A DNA stretch of 64,000 bases from Canna indica (lineage: Eukaryota; Streptophyta; Magnoliopsida; Zingiberales; Cannaceae). The notes under the pieces were generated by a model that was given only the letters and a program-made list of their open reading frames with translations, was not told the DNA's origin and did no database searches. Below are positions 11,664-24,056 of the stretch, piece by piece (positions within the stretch are counted from its first letter, which is position 1; each line of letters opens with the position of its first letter). The DNA lies in the NCBI GenBank assembly GCA_034359265.1, contig CP136893.1:19910001-19974000 (forward strand), read 5' to 3'. Made by a program: the position numbers and the translations under genes.

Positions 11664-12106
11664 TAGGGCTGTCCACTGTTCGGTTCAAATCGAACTGAAC
11701 CGAAAAACTGAATCGAAATTTTTGGTTCGGTTCGGTTTCAACCATTGTAGGTTCGGTTCTTTGACCCGAACCGAACCGAAATTTGTATTTCGGTTCGGAT
11801 TCGGTTCCCGGAATTCGGAAACCGACCCGAACCGAAAACCGAATTAATTAATTTTTTTTTAATTTTTAACTGAATTAAGTAAATAAGTATTAAATAATTA
11901 TTTTTAATTTTTATTTTTTAATCAAATTAATTAAAAATTCGGTTTTCGGGTTGAAAACCGAACCGAACCGAATTATTTCGATTAGGGTTAAATCGGGTTA
12001 GTAAATGTTCGGTTCGGGTTCGGGTTCCGGTTTGGGTAAAGAAAAAATTTCGGTTTGGGCTTGTTCGGTTCGGTTCGATTCGGTTCGAACCGAATGGACA
12101 GCCCTA
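11664..12106. mobile_element. Non-autonomous hAT-type element (443 bp)
   Basis: The ends are TAGGGCTGTCC and its exact inverse GGACAGCCCTA. A perfect 8-bp TSD GGCGTGGC flanks it (11656-11663 and 12107-12114), which is diagnostic of hAT transposons. The interior is dense in GGTTCGGTTCGG / CCGAACCGAA motifs in both orientations around an AT-rich core, with no coding capacity. The subterminal motif array is what a hAT transposase would bind. Confidence 0.92.
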
Positions 12107-12526
12107 GGCGTGGCGGCGGAGCGAGAACTTGATGATGAGTTCTTGCCTCACTTTTGTTGCCTTTGTGTATATGCATAGCTTTACATGATAGCCCATGAAG
12201 AAATAATATCCTGTACGTAAAGCTATACATTTCAAGTTATATGTATGATATGTAATTGTGCAAAACATTGTCATTCCCCATAATATGAGGATCAATAAAT
12301 GTCAAAACTCATCATCCTGGTCATCAAATAGAGTGGGTTTACACAATACTCAAGTAGCTTGTGGTATTTGATTATGATTTTGTTAAGGGATTATGAATTC
12401 TTTTTGTTTGAGAAGCGCGATGATTTATTTAATTGAATGTACACATTGATCTAAGTTTTCATATATAAATATTTGGAGCATATCGTGCCTTTTTCATTTT
12501 CTTTTGTTCATGTTCATAAATGTAGA

Positions 12527-13493
12527 TGTGAGAAGAGGAAAATATCGATATTGAAGTTTCTATCCACGATGATGCTATGAATGACATAGAAGAAGATGTG
12601 GATGAAGCTGAACGAGGCGAAAATGCAGACAATGCTCCAAACTTGCACTTGAAGATAACAATATGATCGTTTTATATTTTGGAACAAAATATCTAACTTG
12701 GAACTTGTTCTTTCCAAAGGTATTTTTGATTTTTCAAATTCTGAAAAAGGCATGTCAAAGTGAGTGATGATGACTCTGCAAGGAGAATGAGCACTAGGAT
12801 GAAGATAAATTTTGAAAAGTATTGGATCATTTTTAATGAAACATTGGTCATAACAGTTGTCTTGGATCCGCGTTACAAGTTTGAGTTTGTGGAGTTTGCT
12901 TATTGAAAACTCAATGGTAATGATGGAGATGCGCACTTTTCAAGAATTCGTAGAAGATTGTTCGATCTCTTTAATAAATATTATCACAAATCATGTTGCG
13001 GACCATGATCTAGTGCTTCTCAACAAAGAATAAATTAATCTCGAACCTCAAAAGAGCGGCATCCCATTCGAAGAAAGTAATGCATTTTCGGTATGAAAAA
13101 TATAATCTTTCTTAATCCTTAATATTTAAACTACGTTGATTAACTTAAAATTCATTGTAGGAATTTGATCAAACTTTATCCACTAATGCTACGTTGCAAA
13201 AGATAGAGTTGAAGGTCTATTTAGAAGAGTCAAGAAAGCTAAGGACCAAGAAATTGGATGTTTTGCAATTTTGGTTTAAGTATGAACCACGTTTTTCTCT
13301 TGTCGGTCGAATGACTCGCGATATGTTATGCTTACCTATAAGTATACTTGCTTCAGAATCAATATTTAGTTGCAGTGGTCGCATTATTGATCGATTTCGT
13401 AGTTCTATTAAGTATGAAAATGCTGAAGTGCTATTTAAAATATTAAATTTATGGACAAAAAAATATGTTTGTAGTTTTGCAACGTTTCTATAA
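12527..13493 (+). pseudogene. hAT transposase remnant
   Basis: Starts in an acidic N-terminal stretch (12527-12660), then, with breaks, a segment including RMSTRMK, FEKYW and VVLDPRYKFEFVEF (about 12785-12903), followed by a stop at 12904. A probable intron runs from GTATGA (13091) to the acceptor TTGTAG (13160). The last exon reads uninterrupted to a stop just before 13493 and carries the hAT C-terminal dimerisation domain (YLEESRKLRTKKLDVLQFW, then PISILASESIFSCSGRI). This domain holds hAT transposase dimers together. The N-terminal BED finger and most of the catalytic core are missing or unrecognisable. It is not the helper of the 443-bp element in any way I can show. Confidence 0.8.
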
Positions 13494-13634
13494 TTTATTT
13501 ATGATTTATCAATAATATAATTTCTTAATTAATTTATTTCTTTTTATTATAGATCTTGCAGAAACCCCACGGTTGTGGAGTTGGAAGAAGCCACATGTGA
13601 TTTATATATTAAATACAAAAGAAAATGAGGAAAA

Positions 13635-14086
13635 TGAAATAATTTTCTTAATAGAAAATTATACCTTAAAAGCCAAGATCAAACATGCTAAATCATTAAG
13701 AATAATAAAATGCAGAAGCGTACCTGAATCCATTGCTTAGATTAGGAGATGGGGGCGGCCTTCCAGGTCTATGCACCGTTCACTAGTCGTCTCTGAATAA
13801 TGGGGCTTCAGAAACTGGAATCAAGTGCATGACCCAGGGATCATAACCCCTCTATTTATAACAAAAACCTGAGGTAGTAGTAATTACTATTTTGCCCATC
13901 ATAAAATTAATAATTACCTCAAATGATATATGTACAATTAAATCTCATATAATATTGAGATGTCGCGGGCCCATAAATAAAATATAATTAGATCACTCAA
14001 GATCTGGGCCGTTTATTTTAACAGTGATGGATGCACGCCTATTGATATGTGTTGGTCTATATCAGATTATTAAAATTAATCTAACA
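13635..14086 (-). repeat. 3' LTR of the copia element
   Basis: 452 bases, TG at the plus-strand left end and CA at the right, matching 19290-19741 with scattered substitutions and so indicating an old insertion. It is preceded on the minus strand by the purine tract AAGTGGGAGAG. Confidence 0.92.
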
Positions 14087-14455
14087 CTCTCCCACTTGGG
14101 CCAACACATGAATCATCGTATAACTGTGCATACTAACTTTATGAGCTCATCATCACTATTTTATCAACCATCTCCAACAATCTGGTCCATTGATCATACC
14201 AACAAAGAACCAAAGCGACTTTCGCTACATTTATTGTGACTAAATCCATCAATGATCACAATGTTAATACTCTCGATGACATAGATCATATATGGGTGCA
14301 CAACATGGAAATTACATGCAATGTGATCCTTACATGCCTATTTCCAACTGGTCCTACTTTATTGAGATCAATCAAAAATATTCAGAGTGTAAAATAATAA
14401 AACTTTATTCTGTAGAAAAATATCATAAAGCATAGTAATAAATTACAAACTCCCA

Positions 14456-15730
14456 CTAAACCATCATATCAATACATGATGCAGCACCCAAATGAGCAAC
14501 ATGCTCATGAAAGACCATGAGTGGAAAAACTTTAGTATGCGGATCCACCATTATGGAGATTGTACATATGTGCTCTATGTTTAATTGATCACTCTGAATT
14601 CTTTCTTTAACAACCAAGAACTTAATGTCAATATGCTTAGACATTCAAGGGCTCCTGTTGTTATTGGAATATAACACTGTCAGTTTATTGTCACATAATA
14701 ACTTTAGTGGTCTTTCAAATTTATTACTATAGGCAGTCTAGTGACAAAATTTCGCAGTCATATTCCAAGATTGAATACCTTAAAATAAGTTATGAATTCT
14801 GCTTTCATATCTGAAGCTGCAGTGAGTGTCTGCTTAGCACTCCTTCAATAAATAGCTTTTCTGATAAACAAAAAAACATAACTAGAAGTGGATCTTCAAC
14901 TGTTTAGGCATTCAGCAAAATCAGAATCAAGAATACCCAATGATCTCCTGTTGATCTGATTTTCTATATGTAATGCTTTATTCTCTGTAGATACCACATA
15001 ACTCGTTTGGCTGCTTTCCAATGATCCATTCCGGAATTACTTAATTAGATATCTGCCTAATATCCCTTTAGTGTACGCAATATCCGAACGCGTATTTTCT
15101 TGAGCATACATCAGATTCCCTGTAGTAGACGCATATGGAATCTTCTGCATTTTCTCCCGCTCAATTTTATCCTTGGGGCACTATTTGAGACTAAAATTAC
15201 TTCCTTTAGCAATAGGGGTATATAGGATAATAATCTTGCTCTCACTGAACTCATGGTATATGCATTCATCAATCATATTTATCTCAAAATAAAATGAGAT
15301 AATAACTTGATAAATTTATAATACCTCTAACGGGAAGCATTAGTTCTAGAGGTTAGTGAGGTCATACTTCATGGGTAGATTCCTAAAGAATATCCTTATC
15401 TCCCCCCAAACTCAATAACTTCAATGAATTGAGTATTACTTATATTAAAATTATCCTATAGTATCCCATAGGCCTATCAAAGTACCCAATAAAGTAGCAG
15501 TGGACTGTTCCAGTGATTTTTTCTTTGACCAATATGGTCTAGTCTCAGCTGGACAACACCAAATATTTAGTATGAGCTTCTTGCCCGTCCATAATATATA
15601 AGAGTTTCTATGTACTGCTATAGATGGTACTTTAATCAGAATATAAGCCGCAGTCTTAAAATTAATTAGATTTCTCACTATTTAGATATAGGTACCCGTA
15701 TATGGAGTAATTGTCTATGAACATAGAAAT
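14456..15730 (-). pseudogene. Copia pol remnant (integrase C terminus, reverse transcriptase end, RNase H)
   Basis: Read on the minus strand in several frames. Near 15470-15550 there is a segment like the copia integrase tail (YFIGYFDRPMGYY). At about 15140-14780 comes the RT/RNase H junction (YASTTGNLMYAQ, then LGILDSDFAECL, RSTSSYVFLF, SAKQTL). The region ends with the conserved copia C terminus (SKHIDIKFLVVKERIQS and a FHEHVAHLG-like end, 14644-14456). Protease, most of integrase and the RT catalytic core are absent or unreadable. Stops and frameshifts are frequent. No polymerase could be made from this copy. Confidence 0.8.
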
Positions 15731-16450
15731 ATTATTTGACCATTCCAAGAAACCATAGGGAAAGGTCAATAAACACCCGTATAATTATGTTCTAAGACGT
15801 TTTAACTCCTATTAGTACCTTGACCCTAATGTTTGTTTGTTTTCCCTTAATGCATTCAGTATGGATATCAAAGTCCGTAGCATCAGGAATAACTAGAATC
15901 CTATTAGACACAAGCCTCTATATCCTATACTTGGATATATTACCTAAGTGCTTATATCATATCACGATGAAATTCTTACCAGCTAATTTTTATTTTGTAC
16001 CTTTTGAGTTGGTATGCAGAATTTCATTAGATGAAGCAATTACATCAAGCATATAAAAGTTATTGAAATAGGACATAAATGGTACCAGTAAAAATAGAAT
16101 TAAGATAAAGACTAAATTTTTTATTTTCAAATGAACAAGAACAACTTTATTTGTCCAAAACAGAGATAGAAATCAAAATCCATCTAAAAGATGAAACTAC
16201 AAAAGTCTCTTTCAATTTCTAAATAATAATCAATCCTAAACAATAACCTAAAAAGTCTATAGCTTCTTTAGTTAATTTGTCATCACTCATAAAGATGAAT
16301 CTTTCAGCATCATTCAATAGTTGGCAGCTCAGGTAATCCTACATAAACACACTTATGTGAATAGAAACACCGAAATATATCCACTAAGTGTTTATATGTA
16401 CAAAATTTGAATTAACTTAAGAACAAACCAAAGTGAGAAAAGTACCATTC

Positions 16451-17161
16451 TTAACACGCCAAGCGTGGAACTTGGTACAATCTTTCTTTACATGCCCACT
16501 TTTCTTGCGCGCAGAAGAAATAGGTAGAAACCTTAGTCTGTTCCTTTTCCTTTTTCTTTTGAGGAGCATCTGCAGCTTCTGTAGTCTTAGGTCTTTTCTT
16601 GCTCTTATCTTTAGAGGTCACAGCCAAATGAGCACTTTCAATCTTATTTTGCTTTAGTCTTTCTTTCTCTTGCACACAATGAGAGATGAGCTCATTAAGA
16701 GTCCACTTCTCCTTTTGACAGTTATAATTGATTTTAAAATGATTGAATTATGCCGAAAGAGAGATCAGAACCAAATGCACCAATAAGTCCTCAGGGAGGT
16801 CTAATTTCAGTGCCTTTAATCTAGAGACAAGATTTGACATCTCCATAATGTACTCCCTAATGTTCCCTTTGCCTTTATACCTCATTAAGACTAAATTTGT
16901 TAATAACATGCTTGTCTCAATCTTCTCATTTTTCTCAAAATATTTTTCAAGAGCATCTTGGAACAATTTGACATTAGTCTCTTCAAATATAGTGCCTTTA
17001 AAATAATCTGATATCGCCCTTCTCATAATCATAAGACTAAGGCGGTTGGATTTTTCCCACTGCTCATATTTTCTCTTGTCATCAAGAGAACTATCATCTG
17101 TAAGAGCAGGCTCGGTTATCCTAAATGTCAAGTCTAGATCCATGCAACCAAGAACAATCAT
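16451..17161 (-). pseudogene. Copia gag (UBN2-type) remnant
   Basis: The minus-strand frame from 17161 reads MIVLGCMDLDLTFRI, then SNRLSLMIMRRAI and KGNIREYIMEMSNLVSRLKA, the classic UBN2/retrotran_gag region of plant copia elements. It hits a stop near 16748. The next frame (16675-16451) continues with VQEKERLKQNKIESAHLA and a Lys-rich stretch before a decayed zinc knuckle region (YFFCAQEKW). Gag forms the particle that packages the element RNA. This copy lacks its N terminus and is broken at least once. Confidence 0.85.
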
Positions 17162-17734
17162 AATGTTTTCTTTCTAGGCTTTGAAATTCGTGCCAGTCAG
17201 CACAGGGATAGAACTTAGAGTGACAGTAATATTTGATGAAGCAAAAATATTAGCTGAACAGAGAATAAAACAAAACATTAATATATTCAGCTCAATAAAT
17301 TAATTAAAGCAAAAGAAATAAATAATTAGCAGGTCCCATTACAAGATACCAAGCACAAAATTGACACTTTATCTTTGGACAAAAATGTCAACTTATAAAC
17401 GGTACTCTCAACGCAGTAATCAAATATTGACAATCAGTTCTGTCAAACAAGAAGCTTTTCTTTGGATCGACTCTTGTCCACATGGAAAACCTTATGACCA
17501 TCACATATTTATTACTACAGGCACGTAAGAAATCCGGCAAAGTAATAACATTCCTTTGGGCCGATCATTACCCGCATGAATTTCTAACATGCTAACATCT
17601 TTTATGTTCTAAAACATGCTAATTCTACACAAGAGAGCTCGCTTTGGCGAGATGTTGTTTCAAACCAACATATTCCAAAATATTAGACATGATGGACTAT
17701 TATTTTATTTCTTGTTAAATTGGTCAAACTACAA

Positions 17735-18185
17735 TAAAGTGGTCAAAATTATGTTGAACCAATGTTAATTGAGCTGAACCAAGGCTAAATTAGGTTGAAC
17801 CTAATGCTAATTGCATTGAACAGGTTGAAATTATGCTAAATCAGATGCTAATTTTAGTAAACCGATAAAGAAACCTACTGAACCGCTTAAAATGTGCACT
17901 GAACCGGCCTAAATTGACTTGAACTTGCGCTGAACCAGTGAAATTTGACCTAAACCAGTGCTGAACCGGACCTAACTGCACTGAATCGAACCTAATTTCA
18001 GTGAACCAGACCCTAATTTGAGTGAACCGAACCCAAACTAGATAAACCAAATCTCAATTAGACCAAACCAAATTAAATTCAAGTGAATCGGATGAACCGG
18101 ATCTAATTAACCAGAACCGAACCTGATTCAATTGAACCGGTTCAATTGAAATAAACCGGTTTAATTGAAATAAATCGGGTTCAAT
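17735..18185. repeat. Degenerate TGAACC array in the copia leader
   Basis: Short, degenerate units centred on CTGAACC / TGAACCGG recur every 15-30 bases. On the minus strand they read as repeats of GGTTCAGT. The array lies between gag and the 5' LTR. Confidence 0.7.
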
Positions 18186-18372
18186 TGCATTTTGGGTCGC
18201 GTTCAAATGCAAACGGGTCGGGTTTTAACTTATAATTGGGCTGGGTTTTAACATATTGGGTCGGGTTTTAACTTAATGGATTCAGTTTTACTAATCTTAA
18301 CCCGGATCCGACCCAATAACCAACACTAACTTTTAAAACCCTAATACCCAATTCAAACCCTAACTCCTCTTT

Positions 18373-19140
18373 CTAACCCCTCTCCCACGACACAGTCGCC
18401 GCGTGCCTCATCTCTAACTGTAGTAGCCGATCTCCCCCTTCGACGCCGATGTCGCCTACCCAGAGACGCCGGCGATCATGATACCGACCAAGAGCCTCAC
18501 ACATGATACCGACGACGGGAGGCGACCTTAAGGTCGGTGTTACACAGCCAGCAAGAGAGAAGGATGGACATGCCCGGCCAAGAGCCTCACACATACCTAT
18601 TCCCTCTCCAGCCAACTGCACCGACGCCGTCCAACCACCGCCTAATGTTGGAGAAGACGAGAAGGGATGCAGATGGACTCGGGCGGGATTGGCGATCGCT
18701 CGAAGACACCCGAAGCCATCGTTCCCTTCCGGATCGCAGCACGCAGTAGCCATCTTCCCCATCCCGGATGGCAGCCGCCCGATCTGCTCCGATGTCAACC
18801 ACGTCGGCATCCATCCACCACCGGAAGGATGAAGACGATGGGAAGGAGTCGAGACCAATGCCCTAAACCCCTCTCTGATCGCGGAAGAAGCCGCACCTCC
18901 TACAGTCGATACCAGTCGTCCCCTTCTCACGGTCGGTATGCGACCGTGTTCCTGATGAGGGGAAGAGAAGATTGGGTGTCGGGCTGTCGACGAGAGGACG
19001 GGAGCACGAAAAATTTTGGCGCCAGCGAGAGAAGAGAAGAAGAAAAGGGGATGAAAACTTTCGGCAGCAATTTTTTTCTTTTTTATTTCTAAGCCATGTG
19101 TAATCACATGTATCAACTGTTTGTAAAAATCACGAAGCAA
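18373..19140 (-). other. GC-rich open frame in the copia leader, doubtful gene
   Basis: A 255-codon frame without stops lies between the 5' LTR and gag in an unusually GC-rich block. The protein is Ser/Pro/Gly/Arg-rich with no domain I recognise. The phrase MCEALGR occurs twice, so the region contains an internal duplication. The base composition alone could keep this frame open. It could be a fragment captured from a host gene or simply leader sequence. Confidence 0.25.
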
Positions 19141-19274
19141 ATCAAAAACTCAAAATCATAATCGAAAAATTATGATCATGAATAGTAATCGCATACCATG
19201 ATTAATATCATCAAAACAAGAACAGAAAATTGAAATATTAATCATGCATCGGCATACAAATAGTAGACGTAATT

Positions 19275-19287
19275 GGCTCTGATACCA
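19275..19287 (-). promoter_or_regulatory. Primer-binding site of the copia element (initiator tRNA-Met)
   Basis: On the minus strand, two bases after the 5' LTR, the sequence reads TGGTATCAGAGCC, complementary to the 3' end of plant initiator tRNA-Met. Confidence 0.93.
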
Positions 19288-19289
19288 AT

Positions 19290-19741
19290 TGAAAGAATTT
19301 TCTTAATAGAAAATTATACCTTAAAAGCCAAGATCAAATATGCTAAATCATTAAGAATAATAAAATACGGAAAAGTACTTGAATCTATTGCTTAGATTAG
19401 GAGATGGGGGCAGTTTTTCAGGTCTATGCACCGTTCACTAGTCGTCTCTGAATAATGAGGCTTCGGAAACTGGAATCAAGTGCATGACCCAGGGATCATA
19501 ACTCCTCTATTTATAACAAAAATATGAGATAGTAGTAATTACTATTTTGCCCATCATAAAATTAATAATTATCTCAAATGGTATCTGTACAATTAAATCT
19601 CATATAATATTGAGATGTCGCGGGCCCATAAATAAAATATAATTATATCACTTAAGATTTGGGCCGTTTATTTTAACAGTGATGGATGCACGCCTATTGA
19701 TATGTGTTGGTCCATATCAAATTATTAAAATTAATCTAACA
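19290..19741 (-). repeat. 5' LTR of the copia element
   Basis: 452 bases, partner of 13635-14086. On the minus strand it begins TGTTAGATTAATTTTAATAA and ends TTCTTTCA, directly before the primer-binding site. Confidence 0.92.
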
Positions 19742-20442
19742 AAAAAAAATTCCTTGACTCAATGATCTAATGTTGTTTTTTAGACTCTTATTGTTAGGTT
19801 TAATGCTTTTGAAGTTTGAACTTTGTAATATTTTTGAAGTTTGAATTGTGGGTTGCTTTTGAAAGTTTGAACTATATATTTAATACTTTTTAAATTGTTG
19901 TTGAATTATTATGCATGATGTTGATTCTGTTGAATGTTGATGCTCATGCATTAACTACTCAAGTTGATTTTTACATGTGATGGTATAATTGTTGTTGATG
20001 AATGATGCATGGAGTATAATTTGATGAATTCTTTTGTTGTTGGATGGATGAAGTATAATTCTGCAGCTTGATAGCTCACGGTAGTCAAAATAGAAGCAAT
20101 ATAACTGTTAAGTCTAGAAATGCATATTGCTATATATTTATAGCTGTCCCCACTAATATAAAAATGAATAATGTATTGAAACTTGAAAGCAACCGAGAAT
20201 GTATTTCATGAGCATAATTCAAGTTAACGAAATAGTTGAGGAAATTTGAGTTGAGAAGTTATGTGAGAATAATAAAAATAGAGGAAAAAGATATATAATG
20301 ATGCTTCCAACGAAGATTATAATGATATTTGTTAGACATTTTCAATTAGACAATTACTGGACATTATAATACCAAGGCATATTAATATACCAATGTGTAT
20401 CAATAATTGATTACATTGTAATGCTTTTAGACAAGCATATCA
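19742..20442. other. AT-rich flank without visible gene
   Basis: Begins with a run of A at the copia junction. It contains repeated GAAGTTTGAAnT and TTGATG motifs but no coding frame and no terminal repeats. Confidence 0.4.
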
Positions 20443-21168
20443 CACTACTAAAAAATAAGATATATGTGACGGACTACACCGTCGCAACACGGTCGCTAAA
20501 GACCTTTTGCGACGGCAGGATGCGGTCGCAAAGAGCGGTAGCAAAAGACATCGTCGCAGAAAACCTACGACGACGAAATCAGCGATCGCAAATGAGAAAA
20601 TTATGCAACCATAGTGCGACGGTGCGTATCGGTCGCAGAATGTGGTCGCGTAATATTTGCGATCTTATTTGAACGTCGCAGAAATTACATAGGCGACGAC
20701 ATGGCGACCGTTGCGTCCGTCGCAAAATATTATATCTGCGATGGTGATGCGACCGCGTTTGCCGTCGCATAATGGTCGCAATTGTAACTGCGACCGCTTT
20801 TGGCGACTAGTTCGATATACGTTTTGCGACGGGGATATCAGTGGCAGATCCGTCGCAAATTTATATTAAAAAAAACAATAATTTATAATAATATTTTTTT
20901 TAAAAAAAATATCTGTTTATATTTAATATCAAATTATATCAAAATGTAATGCCACAACGAGAGAATATACAAGATATCAAATTATATCGAAATGCTACCA
21001 CAACGAGGGAATATTCAAGACATACATCAAATTATAATATTTATATATATTTATATCAAAATGTAATATTTACAACGTATCAAAACATGTTTACATCAAA
21101 ATAGAAAATAAAGTACATCAATCATGAAGTGCATCATGTGGCGGCGATGGATGCGGCGAGGAGAGGGG

Positions 21169-22184
21169 TTACGTCGGGACGGCATCAGCTGGCGTCGCGT
21201 CGAATGACGAGGGAGACGGAGGGGCCGGAGCACCAGACATGGAAGAAGCAATATGTGTCATGTACTCCCTCATAGCGGCCACCTCACTGATGAGACGTGC
21301 ATGAGAAGCCTGTAATTCTGCGTGTGAAGCCTCTAAGACTGTAAATCGATCCTGGCCCGCATGTGAAGTTGATGGACCAGCGGTGGAAGAGGTGAAGGCA
21401 GACGACCACGTACCATGTGGCTGCAACAACGTCCGTGCGTGGGCCGTTGTGCCAATGCCATATACACGACCGTGGTCGACTCCTGTCACCTACATCCATG
21501 TGTCAACATCAAGCTGATGCTGCGCAGGATCACCTCCTCGCTGGGTCACCAACTCAGAATACGTGGCATTTAAAAATTGATTAATTAAATTAATTTTACA
21601 TAATTGAACTAATATAATTTTTTAAAAATATAAACTTTATTAAATATTAACTTACCAAGATTATCTCCGGCCTCCCGCTGATGAACTCACCCCGACAAAG
21701 ACCATGTCTATATTTATGTGTCTCCTCGAAGACCCTCAAAGGGTCAGTCGGAATGAGCGTCCCCTGCTCGTCTCGCGCCCCCTGCAATAAAATAAATATA
21801 ATTAGTTTTTCTATAATAAATAATAAAAACTATTATTAAATTACTTACCATGCGATGTTCGTGACTAGTAAATGGGATGGACCCACCGATATGTCGGGCC
21901 ACGGATCCCTCAACTAGCGTCATCTGGTTCTGGTGCGTCGTTCGGGAGGCATCCTGCCACTCATCGAACGCCTAGATGTCACATAGTCGATCCCATACGT
22001 GGCTCGTTATCCAGTTGAGCCCATTTTCCTTCAGCGCATCCATGGGCGTATCCCGATTACCGCCTATATTTGCCTGCACCTCATCCCGCGCACGGTGGAG
22101 GATATCCTTGAAAAACTTCTTATTGTAAGCTTCCCAAGCATCCTCCACATGAACCTAAATGGCGGGATCCTATGTGTATCGGGC
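21169..22184 (-). pseudogene. TnpA-like gene fragment, last three exons, disrupted
   Basis: On the minus strand, exon 3 runs 22184-21849, exon 4 21781-21656, and exon 5 from about 21570 to a stop at 21169. Acceptors (GTAG, GCAG) and donors (GTAAG) match those of the intact-order genes in elements 1 and 2. Conserved pieces include ARHIGGSIPF in exon 3 and GVDHGRVYGIG, then ARTLLQPHG in exon 5, followed by a helix with ASHAELQASHA-type repeats. Stops occur in exon 3 (at least three) and at the start of exon 5 (near 21490). Exons 1 and 2 are deleted. Confidence 0.8.
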
Positions 22185-23545
22185 CTACAAAAAAAAAATA
22201 TTAATATAATCATTTTAAACCTTTCTACTGTAATAAAACATATTCTGATGGAGTAGAAGATACGGAATACAAAAGAATAATTTTACTAAACTAAATTGCT
22301 CTTTGTCAAAGGATTAAGATGGACTTTTTGGCTTCTCCTTGTTGTATTGTACAAGTATTAATATCCAACCAAACTAAATTGCTCTTTGTCATCCAAGTTC
22401 TTCACTTATAATAATTTTACTATAAAGTTAGCTTCAATTTAACCTTGGCCAATTCACCTTCCTATACTGAATCGAAAAACATATAGTAGTACTTAACTCC
22501 TGGATCTCCAATTGATTCTGTGCTTTTTGTTATGACCTAGCTTAATGGAGTAACTGGCCTAATACCTTTCAGTATGTATCATCATTAATCATTTTATAGC
22601 AAGAATCTCAAGTTGATGAGGCCATGGCATAACCATCCAATTTGGAAACCTTATAACAAATAATTCATCCCAGCTAACCAAGCCCAAGATGATGAGGCCA
22701 TCAAGCAGATATTGGAAAGAAGGCAATATCTATCAGAGCAAAAAGACAATATGAACTACTGGAGAGGTGATATGAACTAATAAAAAAAGCAACTTATAGT
22801 AATACATTAGCATCTAAATATTATGTACTTTTTTAGAATATGAACTAATAAAAAAAGCAATATCTCTGAAATTTCCCAAAAATGAGCTACAAAGATTGTC
22901 AGAAAGATTAGCAAAAAGTACTTTATAATAACGAGGAACTTGAAGTTAATATGGAATGAATTAAAATCAAATTTTCCATTGGTTGCTATTCTGCCTTGGA
23001 TAAATTGAGACACTGTTATCTCTCTTATTTGCAACTTTTTAGCAATTCAATTGCTAGAAAACTAATTGTTTGAGCAATTAGTTGAAGCCTTCTATTGACC
23101 TCAGAACTTTAAGACTAGATCATCACCTATATCTCCTAAGTGGCAAAGTCCTTGCATCCTCTGTTAGATATCTCTATGCTCTTTCTTTGTCCAACTCTCT
23201 CTAATGAAAGAACAATTTTTTTTACTTATCCTGTTTCATAGTGAATATATGGAAATATTGAAATGTAATCTTTATATTGATTGTGCTATCATAAGTTCAG
23301 TTTTTTACTTATCTTCCCTATGTTTTATGCACTGAGAGCAATCATACTATCCTAGTTGATGAAATTAAGTATATATCCATTACATCCATTAATTTACACG
23401 TGAAATCAAGTAGATAGTTAAAGAAGATAACATATTTACACATGAAATCAAGTAGATAGTTCAAACATTGAAGAATAGATAATGGATCCAAAATCTGAGC
23501 AAACAAAAGTCCCGGACAAAACCCTTGCCGTCGGCTAGGGTTTTG

Positions 23546-23548
<3 letters not shown>

Positions 23549-23596
<48 letters not shown>
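23549..23596. repeat. (GA)n microsatellite
   Basis: About 23 GA units inside CACTA element 3, upstream of a short GC-rich block. Confidence 0.95.
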
Positions 23597-23599
<3 letters not shown>

Positions 23600-24056
23600 A
23601 TACCGGGGGCATAGAGAGAACATGTTCGATGGGTGGCCTGCTTGCGGCGGGCGACGAGCAACGTGCATCGGTCGACGTGCGGCGACAGTGATCGAGAGGT
23701 CGAGAATGAGTGATCGGCGGCTAGCTAGGGTTGATCGAGCGCGCATGGGAAGTGAAAAAAAAGGAATTGGCGGGAAATTCAATTACATTTTGCGACGGCC
23801 TTAAGGGTCGCAAATAAGTGGTCGCAACTAACAGTCGCAAATGGTCGTCAAACCATCGCCATATTGCAACGACACTTGAGGCGGTAACTGTATCGTCGTG
23901 ATTTTGCGACGGCACTGAAAGCGGTCGCAACTTCCGTCGCCCCCTTGCCAGTCTACGACCCCAATGGACGGCGGTCGCAGAACCGTTGCATCTGCGACCA
24001 CATCGTTTGCCGTCGCAAAAGAGCCGTCGCAAAAGGCCAATTTTTTAGTAGTGTCA

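Larger units (their letters stand above)
13635..19741 (-). mobile_element. Ty1/copia LTR retrotransposon, decayed
   Basis: Two 452-bp LTRs (13635-14086 and 19290-19741) with TG...CA ends bracket a minus-strand interior. The primer-binding site lies beside the right LTR and a purine tract (AAGTGGGAGAG on the minus strand, 14087-14100) beside the left LTR, so the right LTR is the 5' one. The flanking 5-mers are GAAAA and AAAAA, a four-of-five match to a TSD. Inside, in order from 5' to 3': a long leader (17162-19274), gag remnant, large deletions, then C-terminal pol remnants. The order and motifs fit Ty1/copia. No intact enzyme remains. It inserted just downstream of the hAT transposase remnant. 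Confidence 0.92.
20443..24053 (-). mobile_element. CACTA transposon, element 3 (internal-deletion derivative)
   Basis: The ends CACTACTAAAAAAT and its exact inverse ATTTTTTAGTAGTG are flanked by the TSD TCA (20440-20442 and 24054-24056). The subterminal regions (20465-20860 and 23785-24040) carry many copies of TTGCGACGG / GTCGCAA, a motif different from those of elements 1 and 2. Only the last three exons of a TnpA-like gene remain. The transposase is absent. Positions 22185-23340 are AT-rich filler with no gene, and 23342-23460 holds a short imperfect duplication. It is non-autonomous. Confidence 0.95.

Noticed and set aside
12514..12936. 140-codon minus-strand frame
   Set aside because: Antisense to the hAT transposase remnant, whose conserved motifs read on the plus strand.
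23342..23782. 146-codon Ser/Leu repeat frame over the GA microsatellite
   Set aside because: The long Ser-Leu run is just the translated microsatellite. No other coding evidence.
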